From: an uncultured Pseudomonadales bacterium
GTDB lineage: Bacteria > Pseudomonadota > Gammaproteobacteria > Pseudomonadales > Azotimanducaceae
Assembly (NCBI GenBank): GCA_947258825.1
Contig: CAMYJX010000018.1
Location: 1 to 62,985 of the forward strand
Direction: 5' to 3'
Length of the DNA: 62,985 nucleotides
Shown: positions 42,995 to 50,682 of the stretch, piece by piece
How the letters are laid out: the number at the start of each line of letters is the position of its first letter
Position numbering within the stretch: the first letter of the stretch is position 1
Made by a program: the position numbers and the translations under genes
The notes under the pieces: generated by a model
Databases searched by the model: none
Seen by the model: the letters and a program-made list of their open reading frames with translations, nothing else
Told to the model about the DNA's origin: nothing

Positions 42995-44010
42995 CAGGCC
43001 AGTTCGAGAAGCGCGGCGTTCAATCCAGACCCGATACCAACGCACAGCAGGCGATCCCCATCGGACAGCGAGTCGGCCTCATGGGCCAGGGTAAACGGCA
43101 CCGCCGCCGGTCCGATATTGCCAAAGATCGGGAAGGTCAATGGCACTCGCGAAGCGTCGATACCAAGGGTTTCGACCATAGCCGCCGTATGCACCCGGGA
43201 AACCTGGTGCAGTATGTAGCGGTCCATCTCGCCCCAGTTGTCCTTGTCTGCTTCGTCCCAAGCAATGCGCCCAAGCTGGGTGCCGGCTTCGAGCAGCGCC
43301 TTGGTATCCGTCCGCATGCTTTCCAAGGACCCGACGCACAAATCGTGGTGCTGCGTTGCGGCCCGAAACTCGCCGCGCACAACGCGGTGACTGCCCGGGT
43401 TCTCCGAGTGGCGGCCAAGGACCATGGCCGCGGAACCAGAACCGAGGGTCAGGCTGGCAAAGTTGGAAAACAGATCATCGATCGTCGTTTGTGGATCGAG
43501 CAGCCGATCAATGGTGTTCTGCTGAATTTCGCGGGTGCCTTCCCCGTCAACGATCAGCGCATAGTCAATCTGGCCCGTTTCGATGAGCGTGCCAGCCATA
43601 TGCATTGCGTTGAGGAAGCCAAGACAGGCATTCGAAACATCGTAGTTAATGCAGTTTGACGATAAGCCGAGCCGATCATGCACCGTCACCGAGCTGGAGG
43701 GCTCCAGGCGATCCCGGCAGACGCTCGTATTGGTCACAAAGCCAATACGGCTGGGATCTACCCCGGAAGCAGCGAGCGCTTTCTCTCCAGCGAACACGGA
43801 AGCCTCGATAAACGAAACATCGGCAGGCCACTGACGCCGCTCAGTAATCCCGGCCAGGTTGTGCAGTAGCCCAGGCTCAGCTCCGACCCGCTCATAAAAC
43901 GGGGCGAGCAGCACGTCGATCTCATCAGATGTAACAACGATTGGTGCATCACACGCCTCGATCGAGACAACGGCTATATCCTCGAAGCTGTACTGAAAGT
44001 TTCCCGACAC
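42991..44010 (-). CDS. oleA: OleA-like thiolase, long-chain acyl-CoA head-to-head condensation
   Basis: A 339-residue thiolase-superfamily enzyme that joins two fatty acyl-CoAs into a 2-alkyl-3-ketoacid, the first step of long-chain cis-olefin synthesis. The nucleophile is Cys129 in NYDVSNACLGFLN. The OleA-specific glutamate is in SVCRDRLEPSSS; the His is in DRYILHQVSR and the Asn in FPIFGNIGPAA. Length agrees with characterised OleA. The start is GTG 44010 with GAGAGA upstream. It heads an operon with oleBC and oleD; the hydrocarbon product should sit in the membrane. Confidence 0.92.
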   Translation of the reverse strand: MSGNFQYSFEDIAVVSIEACDAPIVVTSDEIDVLLAPFYERVGAEPGLLHNLAGITERRQWPADVSFIEASVFAGEKALAASGVDPSRIGFVTNTSVCRDRLEPSSSVTVHDRLGLSSNCINYDVSNACLGFLNAMHMAGTLIETGQIDYALIVDGEGTREIQQNTIDRLLDPQTTIDDLFSNFASLTLGSGSAAMVLGRHSENPGSHRVVRGEFRAATQHHDLCVGSLESMRTDTKALLEAGTQLGRIAWDEADKDNWGEMDRYILHQVSRVHTAAMVETLGIDASRVPLTFPIFGNIGPAAVPFTLAHEADSLSDGDRLLCVGIGSGLNAALLELAW

Positions 44011-44033
44011 GACTATCTCTCAAAAGGAGGACC

Positions 44034-44084
44034 ATGGATTTTCGCACGCTCGAAGGTAAAAGGCTCGCCAACTCTGCCGGATGA
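44034..44084 (+). pseudogene. Truncated gene start with strong ribosome site
   Basis: AAAGGAGG at 44023-44030 sits 3 bases before ATG 44034, which opens MDFRTLEGKRLANSAG and then stops. The beginning looks like the first residues of a short-chain dehydrogenase or similar (xLEGKRLAxxG). It runs divergently from oleA only 23 bases away, too close for a normal divergent promoter, so it is probably the stub of a gene whose body was replaced. Confidence 0.35.
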
Positions 44085-44626
44085 CCAAATGGCCAAATGC
44101 GGCCTCAATCCTCATCCAATTCCTCCAGGCGTTCCTGTCGCGCCTGCGCAGTCCTTAAGGAAGCGCGGGGCGACGAGCCGCAATCGGACAACCTGGAACC
44201 GCGGACCGAATAAGGAGAAGTACGAGTTTTTCTCATATTACCAGCGGCATGGAAAAGGCTGGCTTAGCCAGCAGTGTTCGTGCCGGTGGCGCTCGCAGGG
44301 GCGGAAAACCAGGCGGCGCGCGTTGCTGCAGATGATCGAGATTGGTGCGGATGACATCCGCCTCCGTAACGTCCTCAAGGACCCGGAGTGTTCCCCCGCT
44401 GCGCGAGCACACGAAGCGATCAGTCTCATAAACACGTTTCTTTGGTTCGTCACACGGCGCTGGGCCCAGGTCAGTAGCGCGGTTGGCGAATCCCCCCTCG
44501 GCCGCAGATTCGGCCGGGGCTGGTGTTATCGGTTTATTTCGTTTCTTGTGCGCCGGATTCGCTGAACCAGAGACAACTGCCCTTCTGAACAGCGAGTTAC
44601 GCGCAAAGCCCCCCCATCCTTTGAAA
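44085..44626. other. Gene-poor stretch behind oleA
   Basis: A plus-strand frame (LLQMIEIGADDIRLRNVLKD, then PECSPAARAHEAISLINTFL) looks protein-like over about 50 codons, but no start, end or family can be assigned. An equally open antisense frame exists. I would not call a gene. Confidence 0.35.
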
Positions 44627-44712
44627 GATATCGAGTCAGATTGGCCCTCGGTCTCGGTACCAGGGCTGATTGCGACGAAATAAGCTAAGGCGTTCGCAAG
44701 CGAACGCCCGGC
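44627..44712. repeat. 86-bp hairpin repeat, copy 2
   Basis: Same length and near-identical to 21779-21864, including the stem ggcgttcgcaagcgaacgcc at 44689-44708. Here no transposase sequence is next to it. The following stretch to 44981 has no recognisable gene. Confidence 0.7.
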
Positions 44713-44981
44713 TGTATCCAAAACACGCTCATTTGTAATCGAACTCCTCTCGAGGGCAGTACAGGCTACCTCCCCGGTAAAGCCCACTATAAGTTTCCTA
44801 GTCGCTATCATCCCCGAAAGTGCCACCGTCGATGATCCAGCTGGCACCAAGATGATCGAGCTGAGCCAGGCGCTGTCGCGGGCGATCTCGACTCCAGCGC
44901 CATCAGCATAGGCACCGCTTACAGAGATCCACATGTGCGTGCGGCTGGACCCGGACCGGACCGCCGCGCTAGGCTAAGTTC

Positions 44982-45596
44982 ATGTCTGAAACTTTCCTCG
45001 ACAAAGCCTACGCGGTGCAGGGCGCCGACGCGGTACGCAAGCTCTACGATGACTGGGCCGCCGGCTATGACGCCGATCTGGACGAGACAGGCTACGCCAC
45101 CCCGCGCCGCGTTGCCGCGGTCCTGCGGGCAGAGATGGCGGATCCGGCGGCGCCGGTGCTTGATTTCGGCTGTGGCACCGGACTTTCGGGCGCGGCGCTC
45201 GCCGCCGCTGGCTTTACCACGATCGACGGCGTGGACGTGTCCGACGGCATGCTCGATCAGGCGCGCGCCAAGGCACTGTATCGCAACGTTGACCTGATCG
45301 GCGAAGCTGACAGCCTGACGGATCGCGCCGGGTGCTACGCGGGCATCGTGGCCATCGGCGTGATCGGCCCGGGCGGCGCGCCAGCGGACGTGATTGAGAG
45401 GCTCTGGGCGATCCTACCATCCGGCGGACGTTTCGCCGTTTCCTTCAACGATCACACGCTGCGGGATCCAGCATTTGTGGCCCGGCTGGAAGCCTGCGTT
45501 GCAAACGGCGCCGGCAGGATCCTCGTTCGCGAGCATGGTGACCACTTGCGCGGCAGAGGGATCGGCGCGACCGTCTTCGTTCTCGCAAAATCCTAA
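44982..45596 (+). CDS. Class I SAM-dependent methyltransferase
   Basis: A 204-residue protein with the methyltransferase motif I APVLDFGCGTGLSGAALAAA, the acidic ribose-binding residue in TTIDGVDVSDGMLDQARAKA, and the post-motif GEADSLTDRAGCYAGIVAIG. The N-terminal YDDWAAGYDADLDETGYATP is typical of small-molecule methyltransferases. The substrate is unknown. It stands alone between gene fragments. No clear ribosome site was noted for ATG 44982. Confidence 0.85.
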   Translation: MSETFLDKAYAVQGADAVRKLYDDWAAGYDADLDETGYATPRRVAAVLRAEMADPAAPVLDFGCGTGLSGAALAAAGFTTIDGVDVSDGMLDQARAKALYRNVDLIGEADSLTDRAGCYAGIVAIGVIGPGGAPADVIERLWAILPSGGRFAVSFNDHTLRDPAFVARLEACVANGAGRILVREHGDHLRGRGIGATVFVLAKS

Positions 45597-45754
45597 TCCT
45601 CCGCAGGCACCTCGCAGCAGAAAAGCCCATCGAAGTACCCATGCTCACAGCGTGCCGATGGTGGTGCCGCTACCCGAAGACACTAAAGCAAACGGAAATC
45701 CTGCAATCCGCGGGTCGGCTCGTTCGCAACAAGGGGGCGAACACGCTCGCAACT

Positions 45755-45905
45755 ACTGAGGGGAATCAGGGTGTTGAGAGTTACAATATTACCGCCTTCG
45801 GAACAGAGACCATAGAGCGCCTGCAGCCGACGTCGCTGCGCGACTTCAACGGAATGGCGCCCAACGTCGGCCCATACCCTTCATACCCGGGTATGTACGG
45901 GTATG
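45755..45905 (+). pseudogene. TonB-dependent receptor, plug-domain fragment
   Basis: The frame reads NQGVESYNITAFGTETIERL, then QPTSLRDFNGMAPNVGPYPS. TonB-dependent receptors have VPIAITAF, then a stretch like SLRDFDGMAPNV, at the start of the plug domain. No signal peptide, TonB box or barrel is present. It is an isolated fragment of 50 codons. The rest of 45597-45754 shows no gene. Confidence 0.6.
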
Positions 45906-45921
45906 GAGTGCCTCAAGGACC

Positions 45922-46034
45922 CCGTCCGGAATCCATCACTGGTAGGATTATCATAGAGTCTGACCCTACCGTTATCCTACCAGTCGCCCAGGAACGAACC
46001 AGCCAGTGGACCCATGGGCTCACTAACTCTCTGA
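45922..46034. repeat. GGTAGGAT-hairpin block, copy 2
   Basis: gtccggaatccatcactggt, ggtaggat (45941) paired with atcctacc (45974), an inner ccctacc, then cagccagtggacccatgggc and tcactaactctctga. It corresponds piece by piece to 28158-28270. A tRNA-Asn 3'-end copy follows 15 bases on. Confidence 0.65.
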
Positions 46035-46049
46035 TTAACCTCGGGAAAT

Positions 46050-46210
46050 ATGGTTCCGCCTGCTGGGCTCGAACCAGCGACCCGCTGATTAACAGACGAG
46101 TCAGTGAATACATAAACTTAGTTAAATCAATCAGTTACCAGGGCGCCCGTTGCAATCAAATGCCCCGCAATGCATAACCGTGCATAACTAATCCCCGCAA
46201 ATCCCCCACA
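46050..46210. repeat. tRNA-Asn 3' half plus att-arm-like block, copy 2
   Basis: atggttccgcctgctgggct, then cgaaccagcgacccgctgat and taacag: 45 bases of the tRNA-Asn 3' half with an intact T-arm and one change against 51072. The sequence from 46073 on (aatcaatcagttaccag, ccgttgcaatcaaatgcccc, gcataactaatccccgcaaa) repeats 25667-25806. This is the best candidate for an integration junction of an element that used tRNA-Asn as target. Confidence 0.75.
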
Positions 46211-46325
46211 AGTACCACGACACTGTATGTCTGCTTTACAGCGCTAATCCGCCATCGCGCTGTGCTTTGCATCAGGCAAAGAACGGCCACAACACGTCAT
46301 TCGCCGGGCCAGCATTTGCCGTCCG

Positions 46326-46478
46326 TTAGGCTCTCTGATTCTGACCATTGTCGATAATGAACTCACCGCCCGTAATGTATCTGAGTTCTTCTGACGCGAG
46401 GTACAGCACAAAGTTGGCTACATCGACCAGTTATCCGAGCGTGGCGAGGGGAAGCATACCGTCTAACAGCAAATCTTA
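46326..46478 (-). pseudogene. Short-chain dehydrogenase, C-terminal remnant
   Basis: The minus strand reads DLLLDGMLPLATLG, a stop, then LVDVANFVLYLASEELRYIT and GGEFIIDNGQNQRA. This is the usual SDR ending (IPLxxLGEPxDVANxVLYLASEExxYITGxxxxVDGG) with one in-frame stop where Glu is expected. The start overlaps the end of the VOC gene by 3 bases. A lost SDR that once belonged to the neighbouring catabolic operon is plausible. Confidence 0.65.
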
Positions 46479-47168
46479 GTCGACGACCTCTACTGGCGGT
46501 TGATTTTCGCTGCTCTCCCAGATGACCTCATCCGGTATTGAAAGTATTGTTTCGTACATACTTTCGGCAGGGTAACCGGTCATATGAGGACCCGGACCGT
46601 TCAATGAAGGTTGGGGAACTTCACCGTCTTGGTCGGTGTAGTCGGATGATTGTTTATATCGTGCCAGCTCTTCGTCGCTGATTCCTGCAAGGGCCTGCAC
46701 CTCGGGATCAACCCAAGCTCTACTATCAATCGGTGCTTCCGAGTACGAGAGTTCTAGCGCAAGGTTTTCGGGTCCTGCAAAGTAGATTGAAGCACAGAAA
46801 CCGTGATCCATCGGGCCCATAACAGGTACACCCTTCGAGCGCAGACGGTCACGCATGGCGAGTAGCTCTTTGTGGTTTTTTACCCTTAATGCCAGGTGCT
46901 GCATCGCACCCCGCGCGCAATTGGCGCCGGGATTTCCTGCATGAGTTTCGCCCATTCGAACCGGAATCTTTTCGATGTCGGGGTTACACACAAAGGCTAT
47001 GGAACTCTCGTCATTCAGCCGCAGAAACCCGTGCCAGGTATTCTCCACACCGTGCATCCAATACAGGGCAACGAGTTCCATACCCAGCTTGTCGGTAAAG
47101 AATTCAATCTGCTCTTTCATATTCGCCGTCGTAACGGCGATGTGATGCAACCCTTCGACTTTGTTCAT
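46476..47168 (-). CDS. VOC-family ring-cleavage dioxygenase-like protein
   Basis: A 230-residue vicinal-oxygen-chelate protein. Candidate metal ligands are His in VEGLHHIAVTTANM, His in GAMQHLALRVKNH and Glu in ENLALELSYSE, the 2-His-1-carboxylate set of extradiol dioxygenases. The second half carries a longer tail than minimal glyoxalases. Together with the monooxygenase-like and hydrolase genes upstream it suggests an aromatic meta-cleavage route, but the substrate is unknown and a glyoxalase-type role is not excluded. GGGAG precedes the ATG. Confidence 0.75.
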   Translation of the reverse strand: MNKVEGLHHIAVTTANMKEQIEFFTDKLGMELVALYWMHGVENTWHGFLRLNDESSIAFVCNPDIEKIPVRMGETHAGNPGANCARGAMQHLALRVKNHKELLAMRDRLRSKGVPVMGPMDHGFCASIYFAGPENLALELSYSEAPIDSRAWVDPEVQALAGISDEELARYKQSSDYTDQDGEVPQPSLNGPGPHMTGYPAESMYETILSIPDEVIWESSENQPPVEVVD

Positions 47169-47195
47169 TGCTCTGGCTCCCTCTGGTTCCTGTTC

Positions 47196-48017
47196 TCAGA
47201 TGTGCTGTTTAACCCACTCATCAACTTTGGCTGAAAACGCCTCCGTGTGAAAAAGCATCAATTGATGCTTGCCGCCCTCAAGGCAGTAGAACTCGACTGG
47301 GCCCGCAATACCGTCTGCTACCATCTTCATCACCTCTGGTGAAAAACTGGGGTCCTTCTCTCCGCAGGCGACCAGAATGGGTTTCGCGTTTTCTGAAACA
47401 GGCACTCTGGGTTCATGAGTAAACAGTGTCGCCCACGACGAAAGGTCGTAGCTCCACGTGTTCCATGGATCAAGCCGCTTCTGCTCCCCTGCACCTGCGT
47501 AACCGTAATCCTCATCAAAGTTAAACAGAATGCCGCAATCCAATCGTGCTGCCCGACCTACCATGTTCAGCATGGCCTGCACCTGCTCCGACTTCCACAC
47601 GGGCGCTGCCTGTGAAATTGCTGCGCCACCCGGCACGGCCGGTGAGCCCATCAGAATACCGCCCGTCGTGGCATCGGAATAAAGGGCGCTGAAAGCAGCA
47701 GCGACACCCAGACTGGAGCCCAGCGTGAAAACCGGTAAGCCGGTGGTCTCCTTGACATGTTCTGCATACATGGCTGCGGCGTCAGCCCATTCCGCCATGG
47801 TCCACTGACCTCTTGGCCTGTTTGTTGTGGACTTGCCGTGCCCCGGTGCATCAAATGACCAGATATCGACGCCTCTGGCGGCATGGTGACAGCAGAAGAT
47901 ATCGTAGATAGCGCCATGTGAAGCGATGCCGTGGGAGATGATCAAAGCGTACTTTGGGTCTTCTCCACAGTACCGATAAGCATGAATTTCGTTTAAGACA
48001 TGTTCTTCGCGAATCAC
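47196..48017 (-). CDS. Alpha/beta hydrolase
   Basis: A 273-residue hydrolase with oxyanion region ALIISHGIASHGAIYD, nucleophile elbow FTLGSSLGVAAAF (Ser), acid after ILVACGEKDPSFSP (Asp) and His in LEGGKHQLMLFH. It resembles monoacylglycerol-lipase-like and meta-cleavage-product hydrolases. It is the middle gene of the three-gene set, with 24 bases to the upstream and 28 to the downstream gene. GTG start preceded by AAAGGAA. In context it could hydrolyse a ring-cleavage product. Confidence 0.82.
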   Translation of the reverse strand: MIREEHVLNEIHAYRYCGEDPKYALIISHGIASHGAIYDIFCCHHAARGVDIWSFDAPGHGKSTTNRPRGQWTMAEWADAAAMYAEHVKETTGLPVFTLGSSLGVAAAFSALYSDATTGGILMGSPAVPGGAAISQAAPVWKSEQVQAMLNMVGRAARLDCGILFNFDEDYGYAGAGEQKRLDPWNTWSYDLSSWATLFTHEPRVPVSENAKPILVACGEKDPSFSPEVMKMVADGIAGPVEFYCLEGGKHQLMLFHTEAFSAKVDEWVKQHI

Positions 48018-48040
48018 CTATATATTCCTTTTCGTATGGC

Positions 48041-49219
48041 TTAGAGCATGAAATCGGCAGCAGCTTTCTCTGAACCGAGGAGTAGACCACCCGGGTTTTG
48101 CAGCGTCTTGTCCTGAGCAACAACATGTTGGCAGGCAGTGTTCATGTCTCTCAGTAGTCGCTCAAGACGATTTTGCGCATAGATCGCGTCCGCGCCGACA
48201 AGATCGAACATCATCTGAGCGACTTCACGACCCATCTGAAAAGCCTGCTGCCGCGATATCATCACCGCCGCTCTTTCACGCGCAGTCAGTGGCTCATCGG
48301 CTTCCAGTTTTTCCCACTCTGTGGTGAGAGCGTCGAACACATACGCTCTGGCCGCGCCGAGTTTCCCTTCTGCGCGGGCGATAACCTGCTGTTTAATCTC
48401 CATTTCGCGGTACGGCTGGCCCGTAATTCGATCAGTTTTTGATTCGAGAATCTCAGTGACGCGATCAATGGCGTCGCGGGCAACACCCAGCGGGACGCCA
48501 CTCATCTTGCGGAGAAAGTGATTCGGCTTCTTCCAGATCGTACCTTCACGAGGTGCCTTGTCAGAGAAAGCAAAGGTATGTTCTGCCGGGATAAATACTG
48601 AGTGCGCCTCGTAGTCCGTACTGCCCGTACCTTTAAGGCCCATCGTGTACCAGGTATCGAGAAGCTCGAATTGCTCTGGCTTGCCAATACCTACTCGCCA
48701 TTCTGGTCTGCCTTCCGGCCCGATGACTGGCACACCATCCTCGGCAACAACAAAACCCGCCGCCAGGCGGTCGCAATGGTTGCTGCCAGAGCCAAACATG
48801 AACCGTCCGGAAAGCTCGTATCCGCCATCGACTTTGTTTCCGATACCGGCTGGATACACCCAGCCTGACTGGGCCATGTCGAGGTCGGGATAAAGCTCGC
48901 GAGCAACATCGTCCTGCAGATAACCAGAATAGATACCTGAATCAGTCCAGATGAAAGAGCACCATCCAACGGACGCATCTGCCCAGCAGAGCGTCTCGAT
49001 GACCTCCACCTGCTCCATGGGGTTGAGTTCAGGGCCGCCCCATATCTTTGGCATGTTCATTCGAAACACGCCCGCTGATCTCAGCTTCTCAACAATGTCT
49101 TCAGGGAGTTTTCTGAGTGCGTCGAATTCAGTTGATAGGTCCCTCTCTCGAATCTCTTCAGCCAGTTGTCGCACGTTGTTCTTAATGGTTGCTGCGTTTT
49201 CTGGAATTGCCATGTTCAT
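48041..49219 (-). CDS. Acyl-CoA-dehydrogenase-fold flavin monooxygenase-like protein
   Basis: A 392-residue protein with the acyl-CoA dehydrogenase fold, closest in pattern to two-component flavin monooxygenase oxygenases such as HsaA or HpaB-like/DszC enzymes: LRSAGVFRMNMPKIWGGPEL, ADASVGWCSFIWTDSG, then GYELSGRFMFGSGSNHCD and YTMGLKGTGSTDYEAHSVFI. The catalytic Glu of true dehydrogenases is not evident. A separate flavin reductase would be needed and is not in the cluster. AAGGAG 8 bases before the ATG. First gene of the minus-strand operon, divergent from tetR. Confidence 0.82.
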   Translation of the reverse strand: MNMAIPENAATIKNNVRQLAEEIRERDLSTEFDALRKLPEDIVEKLRSAGVFRMNMPKIWGGPELNPMEQVEVIETLCWADASVGWCSFIWTDSGIYSGYLQDDVARELYPDLDMAQSGWVYPAGIGNKVDGGYELSGRFMFGSGSNHCDRLAAGFVVAEDGVPVIGPEGRPEWRVGIGKPEQFELLDTWYTMGLKGTGSTDYEAHSVFIPAEHTFAFSDKAPREGTIWKKPNHFLRKMSGVPLGVARDAIDRVTEILESKTDRITGQPYREMEIKQQVIARAEGKLGAARAYVFDALTTEWEKLEADEPLTARERAAVMISRQQAFQMGREVAQMMFDLVGADAIYAQNRLERLLRDMNTACQHVVAQDKTLQNPGGLLLGSEKAAADFML

Positions 49220-49252
49220 TTGGTTCGCTCCTTCACTCAGGCAGAAAATCTA

Positions 49253-49270
49253 ATTTATACGCGTATAAAT
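49253..49270. promoter_or_regulatory. Putative TetR operator in the divergent promoter (18-bp palindrome)
   Basis: atttatacgcgtataaat is a perfect palindrome between the monooxygenase-like operon and the divergent tetR gene, 33 bases from the former start and 39 from the latter. It is well placed to control both. Confidence 0.7.
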
Positions 49271-49309
49271 ACTATTGCAAATAGATTTAGCGCGTTTAAA
49301 ATTGCCACT

Positions 49310-49972
49310 ATGAGTGAGTTAGGAAACGCGCTTCCCACTGATAGCGTGAGGGAAAGCGCCAAAAATGAACGTCGCCAGCGCATCCTGGAATCGGCGCGAG
49401 ACATCCTGAGAGAAACGGGACATCAAGGACTCAGCATCCGAACACTGGCTGAAAGAGCTAACGTAACAACGCCCACCATCTACAACCTCATCGGCAGTAA
49501 ACAGGACATTCTGTTGGCTTTGTCTGATGAATCGATCCGTGAACTCGAGTCAGCGCATCACGTGTCCACGACCGTTGACCCAATTGAGAAGGCAGAGGAA
49601 GTCATCAACGGGACCGTTGCTATATATGGAAGCGATGAAGACTACACTCGTCAGCTTCATCTTGGGTTAGAGGCTGAGTCCCTAGACGACTTCGACAAAA
49701 CGCTGCGGCACCGTGGAAGAAAGGTTGCCATTGACGATTGTAAGAGAGCACTGGCGCTCGGGCATTTACGTGGTGAAGTTGATAGTGAGCTGCTCGGTAA
49801 TCGTTTCGCATCTGGATTCCAGCAATCGCAAAGAGCGTGGCTACGGGGGGAGTTCGATCTTGAAGGTATGCGGAAAGAAGCACTCATCAGTTGTTTCATC
49901 ATTCTTGCCGCGGATGCCAAACCCAAGTTTCACAAGCGGTTGATTGAGGCAATTCATCGACTACAAATGTAG
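49310..49972 (+). CDS. TetR family regulator of the meta-cleavage-like operon
   Basis: A 220-residue TetR repressor. The HTH reads RRQRILESARDILRETGHQG, then IRTLAERANVTTPTIYNLIG. The C-terminal ligand domain is helical. The frame is open from 49166, but the ATG at 49310 follows the palindrome and gives the normal length. It is transcribed away from the three-gene operon and probably senses one of its substrates. Confidence 0.88.
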   Translation: MSELGNALPTDSVRESAKNERRQRILESARDILRETGHQGLSIRTLAERANVTTPTIYNLIGSKQDILLALSDESIRELESAHHVSTTVDPIEKAEEVINGTVAIYGSDEDYTRQLHLGLEAESLDDFDKTLRHRGRKVAIDDCKRALALGHLRGEVDSELLGNRFASGFQQSQRAWLRGEFDLEGMRKEALISCFIILAADAKPKFHKRLIEAIHRLQM

Positions 49973-50174
49973 GAGCAGATACGTCAAATCGATCCCCAAA
50001 AATTGCTCTTTCTTCCAGTATGTAGACCATCAGCTATGACCGCTTGGGGTTGTTCTAAGACGTAGCCCCCCCAGACTGGATGTAGGCTCTTCGCCACAAA
50101 GCAGACGCCGCCCGTCGCCATCCCCACATCGGGAACACGAGGTCAGCTGAAAAGTGTGTAAGTCACTGAAAGAT

Positions 50175-50253
50175 ATGGCTCCGCCTGCTGGGCTCAACTG
50201 GCCGGCACCCGGCAGGCGCCCGCGGCTTCCTAAAGGAACCCGCTGATTAACAG
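50175..50253. repeat. tRNA-Asn 3'-end repeat, variant copy 5
   Basis: atggctccgcctgctgggct, then caactggccggcacccggca, ggcgcccgcggcttcctaaa, ggaacccgctgattaacag. Near-identical to 24647-24725. It lies 225 bases left of vapB, so vapBC stands between this copy and the true tRNA-Asn gene. Repeat R3 (50332-50385) fills the gap. The stretch 49973-50174 has no gene. Confidence 0.8.
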
Positions 50254-50331
50254 TCGCAGCTCTAACTCATTGAAACTCAATGGGTTTCGGGTGAAACTCA
50301 ACCATATAGCGAAGGGGTCGCTGGGGCAAGC

Positions 50332-50385
50332 TGAGTTGGGATGAGTCTGGTTGAGGCTGGTGGGGTACCTGTTCTGGTAACTCAA
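50332..50385. repeat. Island repeat R3, copy 2
   Basis: gagttgggatgagtctggtt, gaggctggtggggtacctgt, tctggtaactc, related to 30902-30953. It may carry the vapBC promoter region but no clear elements were read. Confidence 0.45.
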
Positions 50386-50478
50386 CGGACGACGTCGGAT
50401 CCTCAACATAAATCTATGCCAGCCCACATCCACCGCTATAGATTTGATACTTGCGGAAACGAGGTGTACGGTTGGTGT

Positions 50479-50682
50479 ATGTCACGCACCAATATCGACA
50501 TTGACGAGCAAGCCTGCGCCGAGGTGATGCGGCGATATCGATTTGCGACCAAGAAAGAAGCAGTCAACTTCGCCTTGAAAGTTTTAGCCGCAGAACCTCT
50601 GAACCTGGAAGAAGCCATGAGCCTGCGCGGGTCTGGCTGGGAAGGTGATCTCGACGAGTTGCGATCGACCCGATCTGGATGA
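50479..50682 (+). CDS. vapB: VapB antitoxin (ribbon-helix-helix-like)
   Basis: A 67-residue antitoxin: MSRTNIDIDEQACAEVMRRY, then RFATKKEAVNFALKVLAAEP and an acidic C-terminal segment that should wrap the toxin. The T-N-I-x-I-D start and the F-x-T-K-x-E-A-V-N-x-A-L helix are typical of this VapB group. The frame is open from 50341, but the start at 50479 is the conserved one. It overlaps vapC by 4 bases. A decayed copy exists at 13027. Confidence 0.9.
   Translation: MSRTNIDIDEQACAEVMRRYRFATKKEAVNFALKVLAAEPLNLEEAMSLRGSGWEGDLDELRSTRSG

Noticed and set aside
40535..43659. Several plus-strand frames opposite oleBC and oleA
   Set aside because: All overlap a well-supported operon and lack domains or ribosome sites.
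44233..44934. 233-codon minus-strand frame behind oleA
   Set aside because: No family and no convincing start; it runs through the 86-bp repeat, so it is probably open by chance.
46050..46095. Second functional tRNA-Asn gene
   Set aside because: Only the 3' half is present; acceptor 5' strand and D-arm are missing.
45641..46177. 178-codon plus-strand frame running through the tRNA-Asn-like repeat
   Set aside because: It joins a TonB-receptor scrap, a hairpin repeat and a tRNA fragment, so it is not one gene.
12974..50253. Integron attC sites as explanation for the repeats
   Set aside because: No GTTRRRY/RYYYAAC core pairs were found, all copies trace to tRNA-Asn, and no integron integrase gene is present.
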